The notes under the pieces were generated by a model, which worked only from the letters and a program-made list of their open reading frames with translations, had not been told where the DNA came from and ran no database searches. A stretch of 5,766 bases of DNA from Pseudomonadota bacterium (GTDB taxonomy: Bacteria > Pseudomonadota > Alphaproteobacteria > UBA8366 > JADFVY01): NCBI GenBank assembly GCA_030671915.1, contig DAOVHN010000183.1, positions 1 to 5,766 of the forward strand, read 5' to 3'. Both the position numbers and the translations under genes were made by a program. This document shows, piece by piece, positions 1-5,632 of this stretch. Position 1 is the stretch's first letter. Every line of letters starts with the position of its first letter.

Positions 1-252
1 GCCGCCGACGAATTCGCCCTTCACGTAGAGCTGCGGGATGGTCGGCCAGTTGCTGAAGCTTTTGATGCCGTCGCGGACACCGGGGTCCTCCAGCACGTTG
101 ATGCCCTTGAACTTCACGCCCAGGGCGGTCATCACCTGCGCCACGGTGGAGGAAAAGCCGCACTGTGGGAAGACGGGCGTGCCCTTCATGAAGACCACCA
201 CGTCATTTTCCGAAATTTCGTCGCGGATACGGTCGAATACTACATTGTCCAT
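1..252 (-). CDS. grxD: CGFS monothiol glutaredoxin (Grx4/GrxD type), C-terminus cut by window edge
   Basis: Eighty-four residues are visible from the ATG at 252; the rest of the roughly 110-residue family length lies beyond the left edge. Visible signatures are Lys23 in MKGTP, the CGFS active-site motif at residues 31-34, the TIP cis-proline at 71-73, and GG at 83-84, the start of the usual glutathione-binding GG(C/S)D segment. This class binds a glutathione-ligated [2Fe-2S] cluster as a homodimer or as a heterodimer with BolA, and serves cytoplasmic Fe-S cluster transfer and iron sensing rather than general disulfide reduction. AAGGA at 267-263 lies 10 bases before the start. The gene follows bolA on the same strand after 63 bp, as in many alphaproteobacteria. 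The family call is firm; the symbol follows common usage. Confidence 0.93.
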   Translation of the reverse strand, partial: MDNVVFDRIRDEISENDVVVFMKGTPVFPQCGFSSTVAQVMTALGVKFKGINVLEDPGVRDGIKSFSNWPTIPQLYVKGEFVGG

Positions 253-275
253 GTCTCTATGATCCTTGTCTGCCG

Positions 276-292
276 GGCCGCGCCGCGCGGCC
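276..292 (-). repeat. GC-only hairpin between bolA and grxD
   Basis: A perfect 7-bp inverted repeat (276-282 with 286-292) with a 3-base loop lies between the bolA stop and the glutaredoxin start. No T-run follows it on the minus strand, so it is not a convincing intrinsic terminator. It could slow RNA decay or weakly attenuate. In such GC-rich DNA it could also be chance. Confidence 0.3.
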
Positions 293-315
293 GGTCTCTA
301 ACCTCTTGGCTTAAC

Positions 316-549
316 TCAGTCCGGCGCCGCTGTTTGCAGCGCCAGTGCGTGCAACTCGCCACCCATCCGGCCCTGCAACGCGGCATAGACCATTTGGTGC
401 TGCTGAACGCGGTTCTTGCCCGTGAAGGAAGCGGAACGGACATAGGCCGAATAATGGTCGCCGTCGCCCCGCAAATCCTCGATCCGGACCTCGGCGTCCG
501 GCAGGGCTTCCTTGATCAGCCGTTCGATCTCGCTCGCTTCCATAGCCAT
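316..549 (-). CDS. bolA: BolA family protein (BolA_H type)
   Basis: This 77-residue protein has the BolA fold signature: an acidic N-terminal helix, the loop DGDHYSA with His32, a helix with VQQHQMVYAAL, and the family's most conserved segment ELHALAL with His67. BolA proteins pair with CGFS glutaredoxins, sharing a [2Fe-2S] cluster ligated by two BolA histidines, the glutaredoxin Cys and glutathione; the next gene downstream encodes exactly such a glutaredoxin. I chose the start at 549 because an AGGA with 8-base spacing precedes it. The second ATG at 543 has a less suitable spacing, and the upstream extension to 621 lies inside purL and looks unlike BolA. The gap to the purL stop is 34 bp, so co-transcription with the purine genes is likely. 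It is BolA2/YrbA-like in size rather than the longer E. coli BolA. Confidence 0.95.
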   Translation of the reverse strand: MAMEASEIERLIKEALPDAEVRIEDLRGDGDHYSAYVRSASFTGKNRVQQHQMVYAALQGRMGGELHALALQTAAPD

Positions 550-583
550 GCTGCAGTTCCTTTTTTGCCAGACGCGGCCGGTT

Positions 584-2800
584 CTACGGGCGCGCCATGA
601 ATGACGGCAGCCATTCCTCATGGCAGCGTCGCAACTCGTGGATCGATATGGTATGGGTCTTGCCGACTGTCAACGCATCGCCGCCGGTTTGTCCCACGAC
701 AGCGGCCGGTACGCCGGCCGCTTGCGCTTCGGCCACGATCGCCGCGCCGTCCTCTGCCGCGATCAGGTAGCGCGCCTGGTCCTCGCCGAACAGCCAGCCA
801 TGCAGGGCCAGGCCCTCCGGCGTGTCCACCAGGTCCGCGCCGATCCCGCCAGCCATTGCCATCTCGGCCGCCGCGACGGCGAGCCCGCCGTCCGACAGGT
901 CGTGACAGGCTGCCACGCGCCCCGCCTGGATCAGCCCGCGCACGAAATCGCCGTTGCGCCTCTCGGCGGCCAGGTCCACCGGTGGCGGCGCGCCGTCGGC
1001 GCGGCTCTCGATCTCGCGCAGATACAGCGACGAACCCAGCCAGCCCTTGGTTTTGCCGACCAGCACCAGGTTCAGCCCTTCGCGCGGGATCGCCACGGCG
1101 GTGGTCCGGTCCAGATCGTCGATCAGTCCCAGCCCGCCGATAACCGGCGTGGGCAGGATCGCCTCGCCGCTGGTCTCGTTATAGAGCGACACATTGCCCG
1201 ACACGACGGGGAAGTCCAGCGCCCGGCAGGCGGCGCCCATGCCAGTCACCGCCCCGGCGATCTGGCCCATGATGCGCGGCTTTTCGGGATTGCCGAAATT
1301 CAAGTTGTTGGTCACGGCCAGCGGTGTTGCGCCGACCGCGGTCAGGTTCCGCCAGGCCTCGGCGACCGCCTGCTTGCCGCCTTCCTCCGGGTCGGCCAGG
1401 CAGTAGCGCGGCGTGGAATCGGTGGTGATGGCGAGCGCGCGGTCGGTGCCATGGATGCGCACCACCGCCGAATCGCCGCCCGGGCGCTGGTTGGTGTCGG
1501 CCATGACCATGTGGTCGTACTGTTCCCAGATCCAGCGGCGCGAGGCCATGTTGGGGCTGCCGACGATTCGTTTCAGCGCATCCATCGGGTCGTTCGGCGC
1601 GGCGACGTCGTCGGTATCGATGATCGCGGATTTGGGTGTTGGCTCCCAGGGGCGGTCATATTCCGGTGCGTTGTCGACCAGCGGGGCGACCTCGATATCG
1701 CCGACGGTCTCGCCATGGAACTTCAGCACCAGCCGGCCGGTGTCGGTAACCCGCCCGATCACCGCGAAATCCAGCTCCCATTTCTCGAAGATCGCGCGCG
1801 CCTCGTCCTCGCGGCCGGGCTTGAGCACGATGAGCATACGCTCCTGGCTTTCCGACAGCATCAGCTCGTAGGGCGTCATGCCTTCCTCGCGCATCGGCAC
1901 AAGGTCGAGCTCCAGCTCGACGCCGACGCCGCCCTTGGACGCCATCTCGACGCCCGACGAGGTCAGCCCCGCCGCGCCCATATCCTGGATTGCCACGATC
2001 GCGTCGGTCGCCATCAGCTCCAGGCAGGCCTCCAGCAGCAGCTTTTCCGTGAAGGGGTCGCCAACCTGAACCGTGGGGCGTTTTTCCTCCGAATCCTGAT
2101 CGAATTCCGCGCTCGCCATGGTCGCGCCGTGGATGCCGTCGCGGCCCGTCTTCGATCCCACATAGATAACCGGGTTGCCCGGTCCCCCGGCCGCCGAATA
2201 GAAAATCCGGCCGGCGTCGGCGATGCCCACGGTCATGGCGTTGACCAGGATATTGCCGTTATAGGCCGGGTCGAACTCGGTTTCGCCGCCGACTGTCGGC
2301 ACCCCGATGCAGTTGCCGTAGCCGCCGATGCCGGCCACCACGCCCGAAACCAGATGGCGCGTTTTGGGATGGTCGGGGCTGCCGAAGCGCAGGGCGTTCA
2401 TGTTGGCCACGGGGCGCGCGCCCATGGTGAAGACGTCGCGCAGGATACCGCCGACGCCGGTCGCCGCCCCCTGATAGGGCTCGATGAAACTGGGGTGGTT
2501 GTGGCTCTCGATCTTGAAGATCGCGGCTAGGCCCTCACCAATATCGACTACGCCGGCATTCTCGCCGGGCCCGCAAATCACCTGCGGCCCCTCGGTCGGC
2601 AAAGTCTTCAGCCAGACCTTCGAGCTCTTGTAGGAGCAATGCTCGGACCACATGGCCGAGAACACGCCAAGCTCGGTAATGTTCGGCTCGCGTCCCATGA
2701 TCTTCAGGATCAGCGCGTATTCGTCGGCCGAGAGGCCGTGTTCGGCTGCCAGTTCGGGCGTGATCTCGATGGCTTCGGATGCGGCGGCGGCGGCGCTCAT
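584..2800 (-). CDS. purL: Phosphoribosylformylglycinamidine synthase II, small PurL (EC 6.3.5.3)
   Basis: PurL is the ATP-dependent synthetase subunit that converts FGAR plus ammonia to FGAM; PurQ supplies ammonia from glutamine and PurS bridges the two. The 738-residue length is that of the small bacterial PurL (about 740), not the fused 1300-residue enzyme. Visible landmarks are WSEHCSYK at 51-58 with the conserved His54, ESHNHPS at 98-104, the glycine-rich GAATGVGG at 111-118, QDMGAAG at 272-278, and in the second half TNNLNFGNP at 497-505 and CHDLSDGG at 632-639, giving two AIRS-like halves. It ends in TAG. I set the start at 2800 ([10 protein letters not shown]) because this is the pre-insertion ATG. 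An in-frame ATG at 2821, inside the inserted element, would add MIVGTNR. Neither start has a good ribosome-binding site close by, which is unusual for this operon. Confidence 0.97.
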   Translation of the reverse strand: MSAAAAASEAIEITPELAAEHGLSADEYALILKIMGREPNITELGVFSAMWSEHCSYKSSKVWLKTLPTEGPQVICGPGENAGVVDIGEGLAAIFKIESHNHPSFIEPYQGAATGVGGILRDVFTMGARPVANMNALRFGSPDHPKTRHLVSGVVAGIGGYGNCIGVPTVGGETEFDPAYNGNILVNAMTVGIADAGRIFYSAAGGPGNPVIYVGSKTGRDGIHGATMASAEFDQDSEEKRPTVQVGDPFTEKLLLEACLELMATDAIVAIQDMGAAGLTSSGVEMASKGGVGVELELDLVPMREEGMTPYELMLSESQERMLIVLKPGREDEARAIFEKWELDFAVIGRVTDTGRLVLKFHGETVGDIEVAPLVDNAPEYDRPWEPTPKSAIIDTDDVAAPNDPMDALKRIVGSPNMASRRWIWEQYDHMVMADTNQRPGGDSAVVRIHGTDRALAITTDSTPRYCLADPEEGGKQAVAEAWRNLTAVGATPLAVTNNLNFGNPEKPRIMGQIAGAVTGMGAACRALDFPVVSGNVSLYNETSGEAILPTPVIGGLGLIDDLDRTTAVAIPREGLNLVLVGKTKGWLGSSLYLREIESRADGAPPPVDLAAERRNGDFVRGLIQAGRVAACHDLSDGGLAVAAAEMAMAGGIGADLVDTPEGLALHGWLFGEDQARYLIAAEDGAAIVAEAQAAGVPAAVVGQTGGDALTVGKTHTISIHELRRCHEEWLPSFMARP

Positions 2801-2805
2801 GCGGT

Positions 2806-2840
2806 TAGTACCCACTATCATGGAAGGATGACAGGTATGA
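2806..2840. repeat. Left arm of the 35-bp inverted repeat (33-bp TIR plus TA)
   Basis: Bases 2806-2840 are the exact reverse complement of 3038-3072. The outer two bases are the TA target duplication and the remaining 33 bases the terminal inverted repeat, starting GTACCCACTATCATGGAAGG. On the minus strand this arm holds a possible upstream purL start (ATG at 2821-2819) and the bases just before the annotated ATG. Confidence 0.97.
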
Positions 2841-2934
2841 TCGCGTCCCGCGGCCGCTGGGCAGGAAGTGCCGCGCTGGCGATGCCGGGCATCGGCAAGC
2901 GGCGCTGACGCACACCGGCGGCCACGGGACACGA
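2841..2934. repeat. Hairpin arm A inside the element
   Basis: Directly inside the left TIR, 2841-2843 pair with 2932-2934 and 2845-2860 pair with 2915-2930, with mismatches at 2844/2931 and 2851/2924 and a T·G at 2858/2917. Further in, 2874-2877 pair with 2898-2901, and the tip is a perfect 6-bp stem (2880-2885 with 2889-2894) closed by a 3-base loop. This is more extensive pairing than expected by chance even in GC-rich DNA. Confidence 0.75.
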
Positions 2935-2943
2935 CCCGCTGGG

Positions 2944-3037
2944 CGAGCTTGCAGGCCCTTCGGACGGCGTCGCGCGGCTCTTGTGATGGGCGGCATCACG
3001 GCGAACCGCGCTCCTGGCCGAAGGGTCTGCAAGCTCG
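2944..3037. repeat. Hairpin arm B inside the element
   Basis: Bases 2944-2963 pair with 3018-3037 over 20 bp with one non-Watson-Crick position (2955/3026). Inside, 2972-2977 pair with 3006-3011, and 2983-2988 pair with 2994-2999 around a 5-base loop. The arm ends immediately before the right TIR at 3038 and is separated from arm A by 9 bases (2935-2943). Confidence 0.8.
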
Positions 3038-3072
3038 TCATACCTGTCATCCTTCCATGATAGTGGGTACTA
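3038..3072. repeat. Right arm of the 35-bp inverted repeat (33-bp TIR plus TA)
   Basis: Exact reverse complement of 2806-2840. Read on the minus strand it encodes the last seven residues of PurQ (VPTIMEG) and the purQ stop codon (TGA at 3049-3047). Confidence 0.97.
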
Positions 3073-3733
3073 GGGCCTCCACCAGTCCGGTGAACATGGC
3101 CTTGCCGTCGATCCCGCAAAGTTTCGGGTCAACGGCGCGCTCGGGGTGGGGCATCATGCCCAGCACGTTGCCGCGCTCGTTCAGGATGCCGGCGATATCG
3201 CGGGCCGAGCCGTTGGGGTTGTCGTGCGCCGCGTAACGGAATGCCACGCGGCCATCGCCTTCGAGGCGGTTCAGCGTGGCATCGTCGGCGAAATAATTGC
3301 CGTCGTGATGGGCTACCGGGACGGTGACCTGCTGGCCCGTGGCATAGCCGCGCATGAAGGGCGAGGCGGTGCTGTCTACGACCAGGTCGACATCGCGGCA
3401 GACGAATTTCAAATTGGCGTTGCGCATCAGCACGCCGGGCAGCAGGCCGCTTTCGGTCAGCACCTGGAAGCCGTTGCAGATGCCCAGCACCAGCACGCCC
3501 TTGTCGGCCTGTTCCTTGACGGCCCGCAACACTGGCGATTGCGACGCCATCGCGCCGGAGCGCAGATAGTCGCCATAGGAAAAGCCGCCGGGCAGCAGGA
3601 TGAGGTCGAGATCGGGAAGCTCGTTGTCGCGATGCCAGACCATCGCCGGTCTGGTCCCGAAGGCGGCTTCCAGCGCGACCGCGGCATCGCGGTCGCAGTT
3701 GGATCCCGGAAAAACGATTACAGCTGTTTTCAT
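3047..3733 (-). CDS. purQ: Phosphoribosylformylglycinamidine synthase I, glutaminase subunit PurQ (EC 6.3.5.3)
   Basis: PurQ is the class I glutamine amidotransferase of FGAM synthase, releasing ammonia that is passed to PurL. The 228-residue protein shows FPGSNCD at 8-14, [16 protein letters not shown] at 46-61, the nucleophile elbow GICNGFQ with Cys86, and MPHPER with His196 and Glu198 completing the triad. All catalytic residues are present, so it should be active. AAGGA lies 7 bases before the ATG at 3733, and the upstream gene ends 26 bp earlier. The last seven residues, VPTIMEG, and the stop are supplied by the inserted element; without it the protein would end ...GLVEALTA at 223 residues. 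The added tail lies well after the catalytic core and is probably tolerated. Confidence 0.97.
   Translation of the reverse strand: MKTAVIVFPGSNCDRDAAVALEAAFGTRPAMVWHRDNELPDLDLILLPGGFSYGDYLRSGAMASQSPVLRAVKEQADKGVLVLGICNGFQVLTESGLLPGVLMRNANLKFVCRDVDLVVDSTASPFMRGYATGQQVTVPVAHHDGNYFADDATLNRLEGDGRVAFRYAAHDNPNGSARDIAGILNERGNVLGMMPHPERAVDPKLCGIDGKAMFTGLVEALVPTIMEG
3076..3080 (-). promoter_or_regulatory. Displaced purL ribosome-binding site (GGAGG)
   Basis: A GGAGG on the minus strand lies inside the purQ codons for Val218-Glu219-Ala220, just outside the right end of the element. In the reconstructed pre-insertion sequence it is 10 bases before the purL ATG. It is now 275 bases away in linear sequence. 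The match is seen directly; its present or past role is inferred from spacing. Confidence 0.55.
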
Positions 3734-3759
3734 GTCCCGTTCCTTGATGCGTCCACGGC

Positions 3760-4350
3760 TCAGCCGGCCCACACCCTGCTGAAACAGTCTGGATAATCGA
3801 TAACCAACCCGTCGGAGTCTACCTCGATTTCCACCGCCGAACCCGCGCGGAACAGCGCCTCGTACCGGTAGGCCCCGGCATCGGGGCCGGCCGGCCGGAT
3901 ACAGTGATAACGCTGTCGCACCGGGCGTGGCTCCAGGCTCGGGGCGTCGATATAAGCCACGGATATTTCGGCCGACTCGCCGGGCTTCAGCCCGAGGCGC
4001 CGGATCGGCAGCGTATTGGTGAAGGGGGTGGCGTAGATATCGATTTCGTGGCACCCCGCCAGCGCGGGCAGCGACTCGCCGGCCTCGTTCCGCCAGTCGC
4101 AATTTTTGTCCACCGTCAGCGACAACTCGGCCGAGCCGTCCGGCCCGTCTATCAAATGCAGCCTCGCCGATTGCATCTGCCAGGCAGGATCGACGCGGAT
4201 CAGGTAATGCAGCCGGTAGGGCGTGGTGTCGTTATTCCGCCCCACATACATCCCGTCCGCCAGATAGCCTTCCTCGTCGCGCGTGAGCTTGAGATGTTCC
4301 AAGCCCGGCCCGTCGCCCAGGTCCGACCAGATGACATGTTGCGCTGTCAT
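3760..4350 (-). CDS. Putative glycolipid-binding family protein (PF06475-like)
   Basis: This 196-residue protein resembles the putative glycolipid-binding family (PF06475), which has no settled biochemical function. The recognisable core is [14 protein letters not shown] at 108-121, preceded by GCHEIDIYA at 99-107 and followed by QRYHCIRP at 146-153, YRYEA at 161-165 and the C-terminal DGLVIDYP at 180-187. The N-terminal HVIWSDL and LTRDEEGY also fit the family. I see no signal peptide or membrane segment, so it is probably cytoplasmic. Its ATG overlaps the purS TGA (ATGA, 4350-4347), implying translational coupling, and purQ starts 26 bp after its stop. It thus lies inside the FGAM synthase gene set, which is unusual. 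No role in purine synthesis is known for the family. The family call comes from remembered motifs. Confidence 0.82.
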   Translation of the reverse strand: MTAQHVIWSDLGDGPGLEHLKLTRDEEGYLADGMYVGRNNDTTPYRLHYLIRVDPAWQMQSARLHLIDGPDGSAELSLTVDKNCDWRNEAGESLPALAGCHEIDIYATPFTNTLPIRRLGLKPGESAEISVAYIDAPSLEPRPVRQRYHCIRPAGPDAGAYRYEALFRAGSAVEIEVDSDGLVIDYPDCFSRVWAG

Positions 4351-4589
4351 CCTTCCAGATCGATGGAGTAGTTCTCGATAACCGTGTTGGCCAGCAGCTT
4401 CTCGCACATCTCGCCGATCCGGGCGCGCGCTTTATCCGGATCCGTTTCGTCCAGGTCGAGTTCGATAAACTTGCCCTGGCGCACGTCACCGACACCTTCG
4501 AAGCCCAGCGATTCCAGCGCATGGCCGATGGCCTTGCCCTGTGGGTCCAACACCCCGGCTTTAAGGGTTACGTGTACTTTGGCTTTCAT
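4347..4589 (-). CDS. purS: Phosphoribosylformylglycinamidine synthase subunit PurS
   Basis: PurS is the small subunit that, as a dimer, joins PurQ to PurL in bacteria with the three-part FGAM synthase. The 80-residue length is typical. Visible family features are KVHVTLKAGVLDPQGKAI at 4-21, HALESLGFEGVGDVRQGKFIEL from residue 23, and the C-terminal MCEKLLANTVIENYSI at 61-76. GGGGAAG on the minus strand lies 6 bases before the ATG, and a second copy of the same site lies 26 bases further upstream. The stop overlaps the next gene's start by four bases. Confidence 0.96.
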   Translation of the reverse strand: MKAKVHVTLKAGVLDPQGKAIGHALESLGFEGVGDVRQGKFIELDLDETDPDKARARIGEMCEKLLANTVIENYSIDLEG

Positions 4590-4590
4590 C

Positions 4591-4640
4591 TGTTACTTCC
4601 CCGCGAACAGGTTATTTGTTGCTTCCCCGCGAACAGGTTA
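4591..4640 (-). repeat. 26-bp-period tandem duplication carrying the purC stop and purS ribosome-binding site
   Basis: Bases 4591-4614 and 4617-4640 match at 23 of 24 positions; the one difference is A at 4595 versus G at 4621. Read on the minus strand, each copy starts with TAA and carries CCTGTTCGCGGGGAAG. The upstream copy's TAA is the purC stop, and the downstream copy provides the purS ribosome-binding site. Before duplication the stop-to-start distance would have been 22 bases; it is now 48. In the copy next to purS, CTGTT and AACAG could pair and expose GGGGAAG in the loop. Confidence 0.85.
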
Positions 4641-5405
4641 CTGCATGCTCTCCGACCCTTTCAGGTCGCCCGGGCCGCCCTCGGGCAGGATGCCCAGACG
4701 GCGCGCCACTTCCTGGTAGGCTTCCTCGACCTTGCCGAGATCGCGCCGGAAGCGATCCTTGTCCATCTTCTCGTTGGTCTTGACGTCCCACAGACGGCAG
4801 TTGTCCGGGCTGATCTCGTCGGCCAGCACGATCCGCATCTCACCGCTTTCCTCGTAGAGCCGGCCATATTCCAGCTTGAAGTCCACCAGTTTCAGCCCGA
4901 CGCCCAGGAACAGCCCGGTTAGGAAGTCGTTGATGCGCAGCGACATCGCCAGCATGTCGTCGATATCCTGAGGCGTGGCCCAGCCGAACGCGGTGATATG
5001 CTCCTCCGAGACCAGTGGATCGCCCAACTCGTCGGACTTGTAGTAATACTCGACCACCGAACGCGGCAGCGGCGTGCCCTCGGCGATGGCGAAGCGCTTG
5101 GCCATCGACCCGGCGACGACGTTTCGGACCACAACCTCGATCGGCACGATCTCGACCTCGCGGACCAGTTGTTCGCGCATGTTCAGCCGTCGCATGAAAT
5201 GGGTCGGGACGCCGATCTCGGCCAGCCGCAGCATCAGGTACTCGGAAATGCGGTTGTTCAGCACCCCCTTTCCGGTGATGGTGCCTTTTTTCTGGTTGTT
5301 GAAGGCGGTGGCGTCGTCCTTGAAATACTGCACGAGCGTGCCCGGCTCGGGCCCCTCGAACATCACCTTCGCCTTGCCCTCGTATATACGTCTGCGTCTG
5401 GCCAT
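4638..5405 (-). CDS. purC: Phosphoribosylaminoimidazole-succinocarboxamide (SAICAR) synthase (EC 6.3.2.6)
   Basis: PurC joins CAIR and aspartate with ATP to give SAICAR, the eighth step of de novo IMP synthesis. The 255-residue protein is full length for the bacterial family. It shows the nucleotide-binding YEGKAKV at 8-14, FKDDATAFN at 28-36, IPIE-type [14 protein letters not shown] at 87-100, LVDFKLEYG at 173-181 and [14 protein letters not shown] at 194-207. The start at 5405 gives the N-terminus usual for alphaproteobacterial PurC ([12 protein letters not shown]). The longer frame from 5516 would start within the promoter region and adds unrelated sequence. No clear ribosome-binding site precedes the ATG. 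It is the first gene of the operon visible here. Confidence 0.97.
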   Translation of the reverse strand: MARRRRIYEGKAKVMFEGPEPGTLVQYFKDDATAFNNQKKGTITGKGVLNNRISEYLMLRLAEIGVPTHFMRRLNMREQLVREVEIVPIEVVVRNVVAGSMAKRFAIAEGTPLPRSVVEYYYKSDELGDPLVSEEHITAFGWATPQDIDDMLAMSLRINDFLTGLFLGVGLKLVDFKLEYGRLYEESGEMRIVLADEISPDNCRLWDVKTNEKMDKDRFRRDLGKVEEAYQEVARRLGILPEGGPGDLKGSESMQ

Positions 5406-5424
5406 GAAACTTGAAAATCCCAAA

Positions 5425-5472
5425 GGGTGGCGTCTGTCGCCCGCGGCGATTCCGCAAGCCAGCCTGCCACCC
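5425..5472 (-). repeat. Inverted repeat in the presumed purC leader
   Basis: GGGTGGC at 5425-5431 and GCCACCC at 5466-5472 are perfect 7-bp arms enclosing 34 bases, with a smaller stem inside (5443-5446 with 5452-5455). If transcription starts near 5481 this would fold in the purC 5' untranslated region. It matches no purine riboswitch class I know, and may be chance. Confidence 0.3.
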
Positions 5473-5487
5473 GGTGCTTGAGTGGAA

Positions 5488-5516
5488 GATATAGCAACTG
5501 TTGCGGTGCGGAACAA
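5488..5516 (-). promoter_or_regulatory. Candidate purC operon promoter
   Basis: On the minus strand TTGTTC (5516-5511) and TATATC (5493-5488) are separated by 17 bases, resembling a sigma-70-type -35/-10 pair. The -35 match is partial. The start of transcription would fall near 5481, giving a leader of about 75 bases. The palindrome GCAACTGTTGC lies in the spacer, where a repressor could bind; no regulator is identified. Confidence 0.35.
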
Positions 5517-5632
5517 TGGCGGAGGATTGCTAACAAACCCGATTTTCCGGAGTTTCTATCCGATAAACGGGGAGTAGGCGCGAGATTCCTGTATAACCGG
5601 CTGCACTACAATGATTTGGTGGAAGGGTTTGG

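Larger units (their letters stand above)
2808..3070. mobile_element. 263-bp MITE-like element with 33-bp TIRs and TA target duplication
   Basis: The element has perfect 33-bp terminal inverted repeats (2808-2840, 3038-3070) and TA on each side (2806-2807, 3071-3072). It has no transposase gene, and open frames crossing it show no recognisable protein. TA duplication is the known signature of IS630/Tc1-mariner transposition, so a non-autonomous IS630-type element is the likeliest class; that assignment is inference. Joining the flanks with one TA gives CCCTAACCGCATGAGC, in which PurQ ends ...VEALTA and its TGA overlaps the purL ATG. That exact reconstruction strongly supports an insertion with these boundaries. 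The interior is two further hairpins, so the whole element can fold on itself. Alternatives are a REP/BIME-like repeat or a structured RNA element. Confidence 0.85.
5406..5632. other. Divergent intergenic region between purC and the lipoprotein gene
   Basis: This 227-bp region is less GC-rich than the genes and separates oppositely reading genes, so it should hold both promoters. It contains a purC promoter candidate, a leader inverted repeat and a small palindrome (GCAACTGTTGC at 5494-5504). For the plus strand, TATAAC at 5592-5597 and TACAAT at 5607-5612 could be -10 boxes, but neither has a convincing -35 box. I see no further gene or known riboswitch. Confidence 0.7.

Noticed and set aside
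276..292. Rho-independent terminator between bolA and grxD
   Set aside because: The stem is only 7 bp and no T-run follows it on the minus strand, so I list it only as a hairpin.
620..2530. A 636-codon open frame on the plus strand opposite purL
   Set aside because: It is a GC-bias shadow of purL: the antisense frame gives a His/Arg/Ala-rich protein with no recognisable domain, while the minus strand encodes complete PurL.
2808..3070. CRISPR repeats or an attachment site as the explanation of the repeated 33-mers
   Set aside because: There are only two copies, in inverted orientation, with no spacer array and no integrase or cas gene in view; TA-flanked terminal repeats explain them better.
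2805..3119. A minus-strand open frame of 104 codons crossing the whole element, and a plus-strand frame at 2868-3236
   Set aside because: Both run through purQ in the wrong frame or antisense and through the element's palindromes, giving arginine- and proline-rich sequence without a ribosome-binding site or known domain. I could not support a transposase remnant.
4351..4407. Extended start at 4407 for the PF06475-like gene
   Set aside because: It would overlap purS by about 60 bp and add residues unlike the family; the ATGA overlap at 4350 gives the expected N-terminus.
5425..5472. Purine or PRPP riboswitch in the purC leader
   Set aside because: I see only one short stem with long arms apart and none of the conserved core sequences of known purine-related riboswitches.
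5406..5516. Extended purC start at 5516
   Set aside because: The extra 37 residues are encoded by the promoter-like intergenic DNA and do not resemble PurC; the N-terminus from 5405 matches the family.
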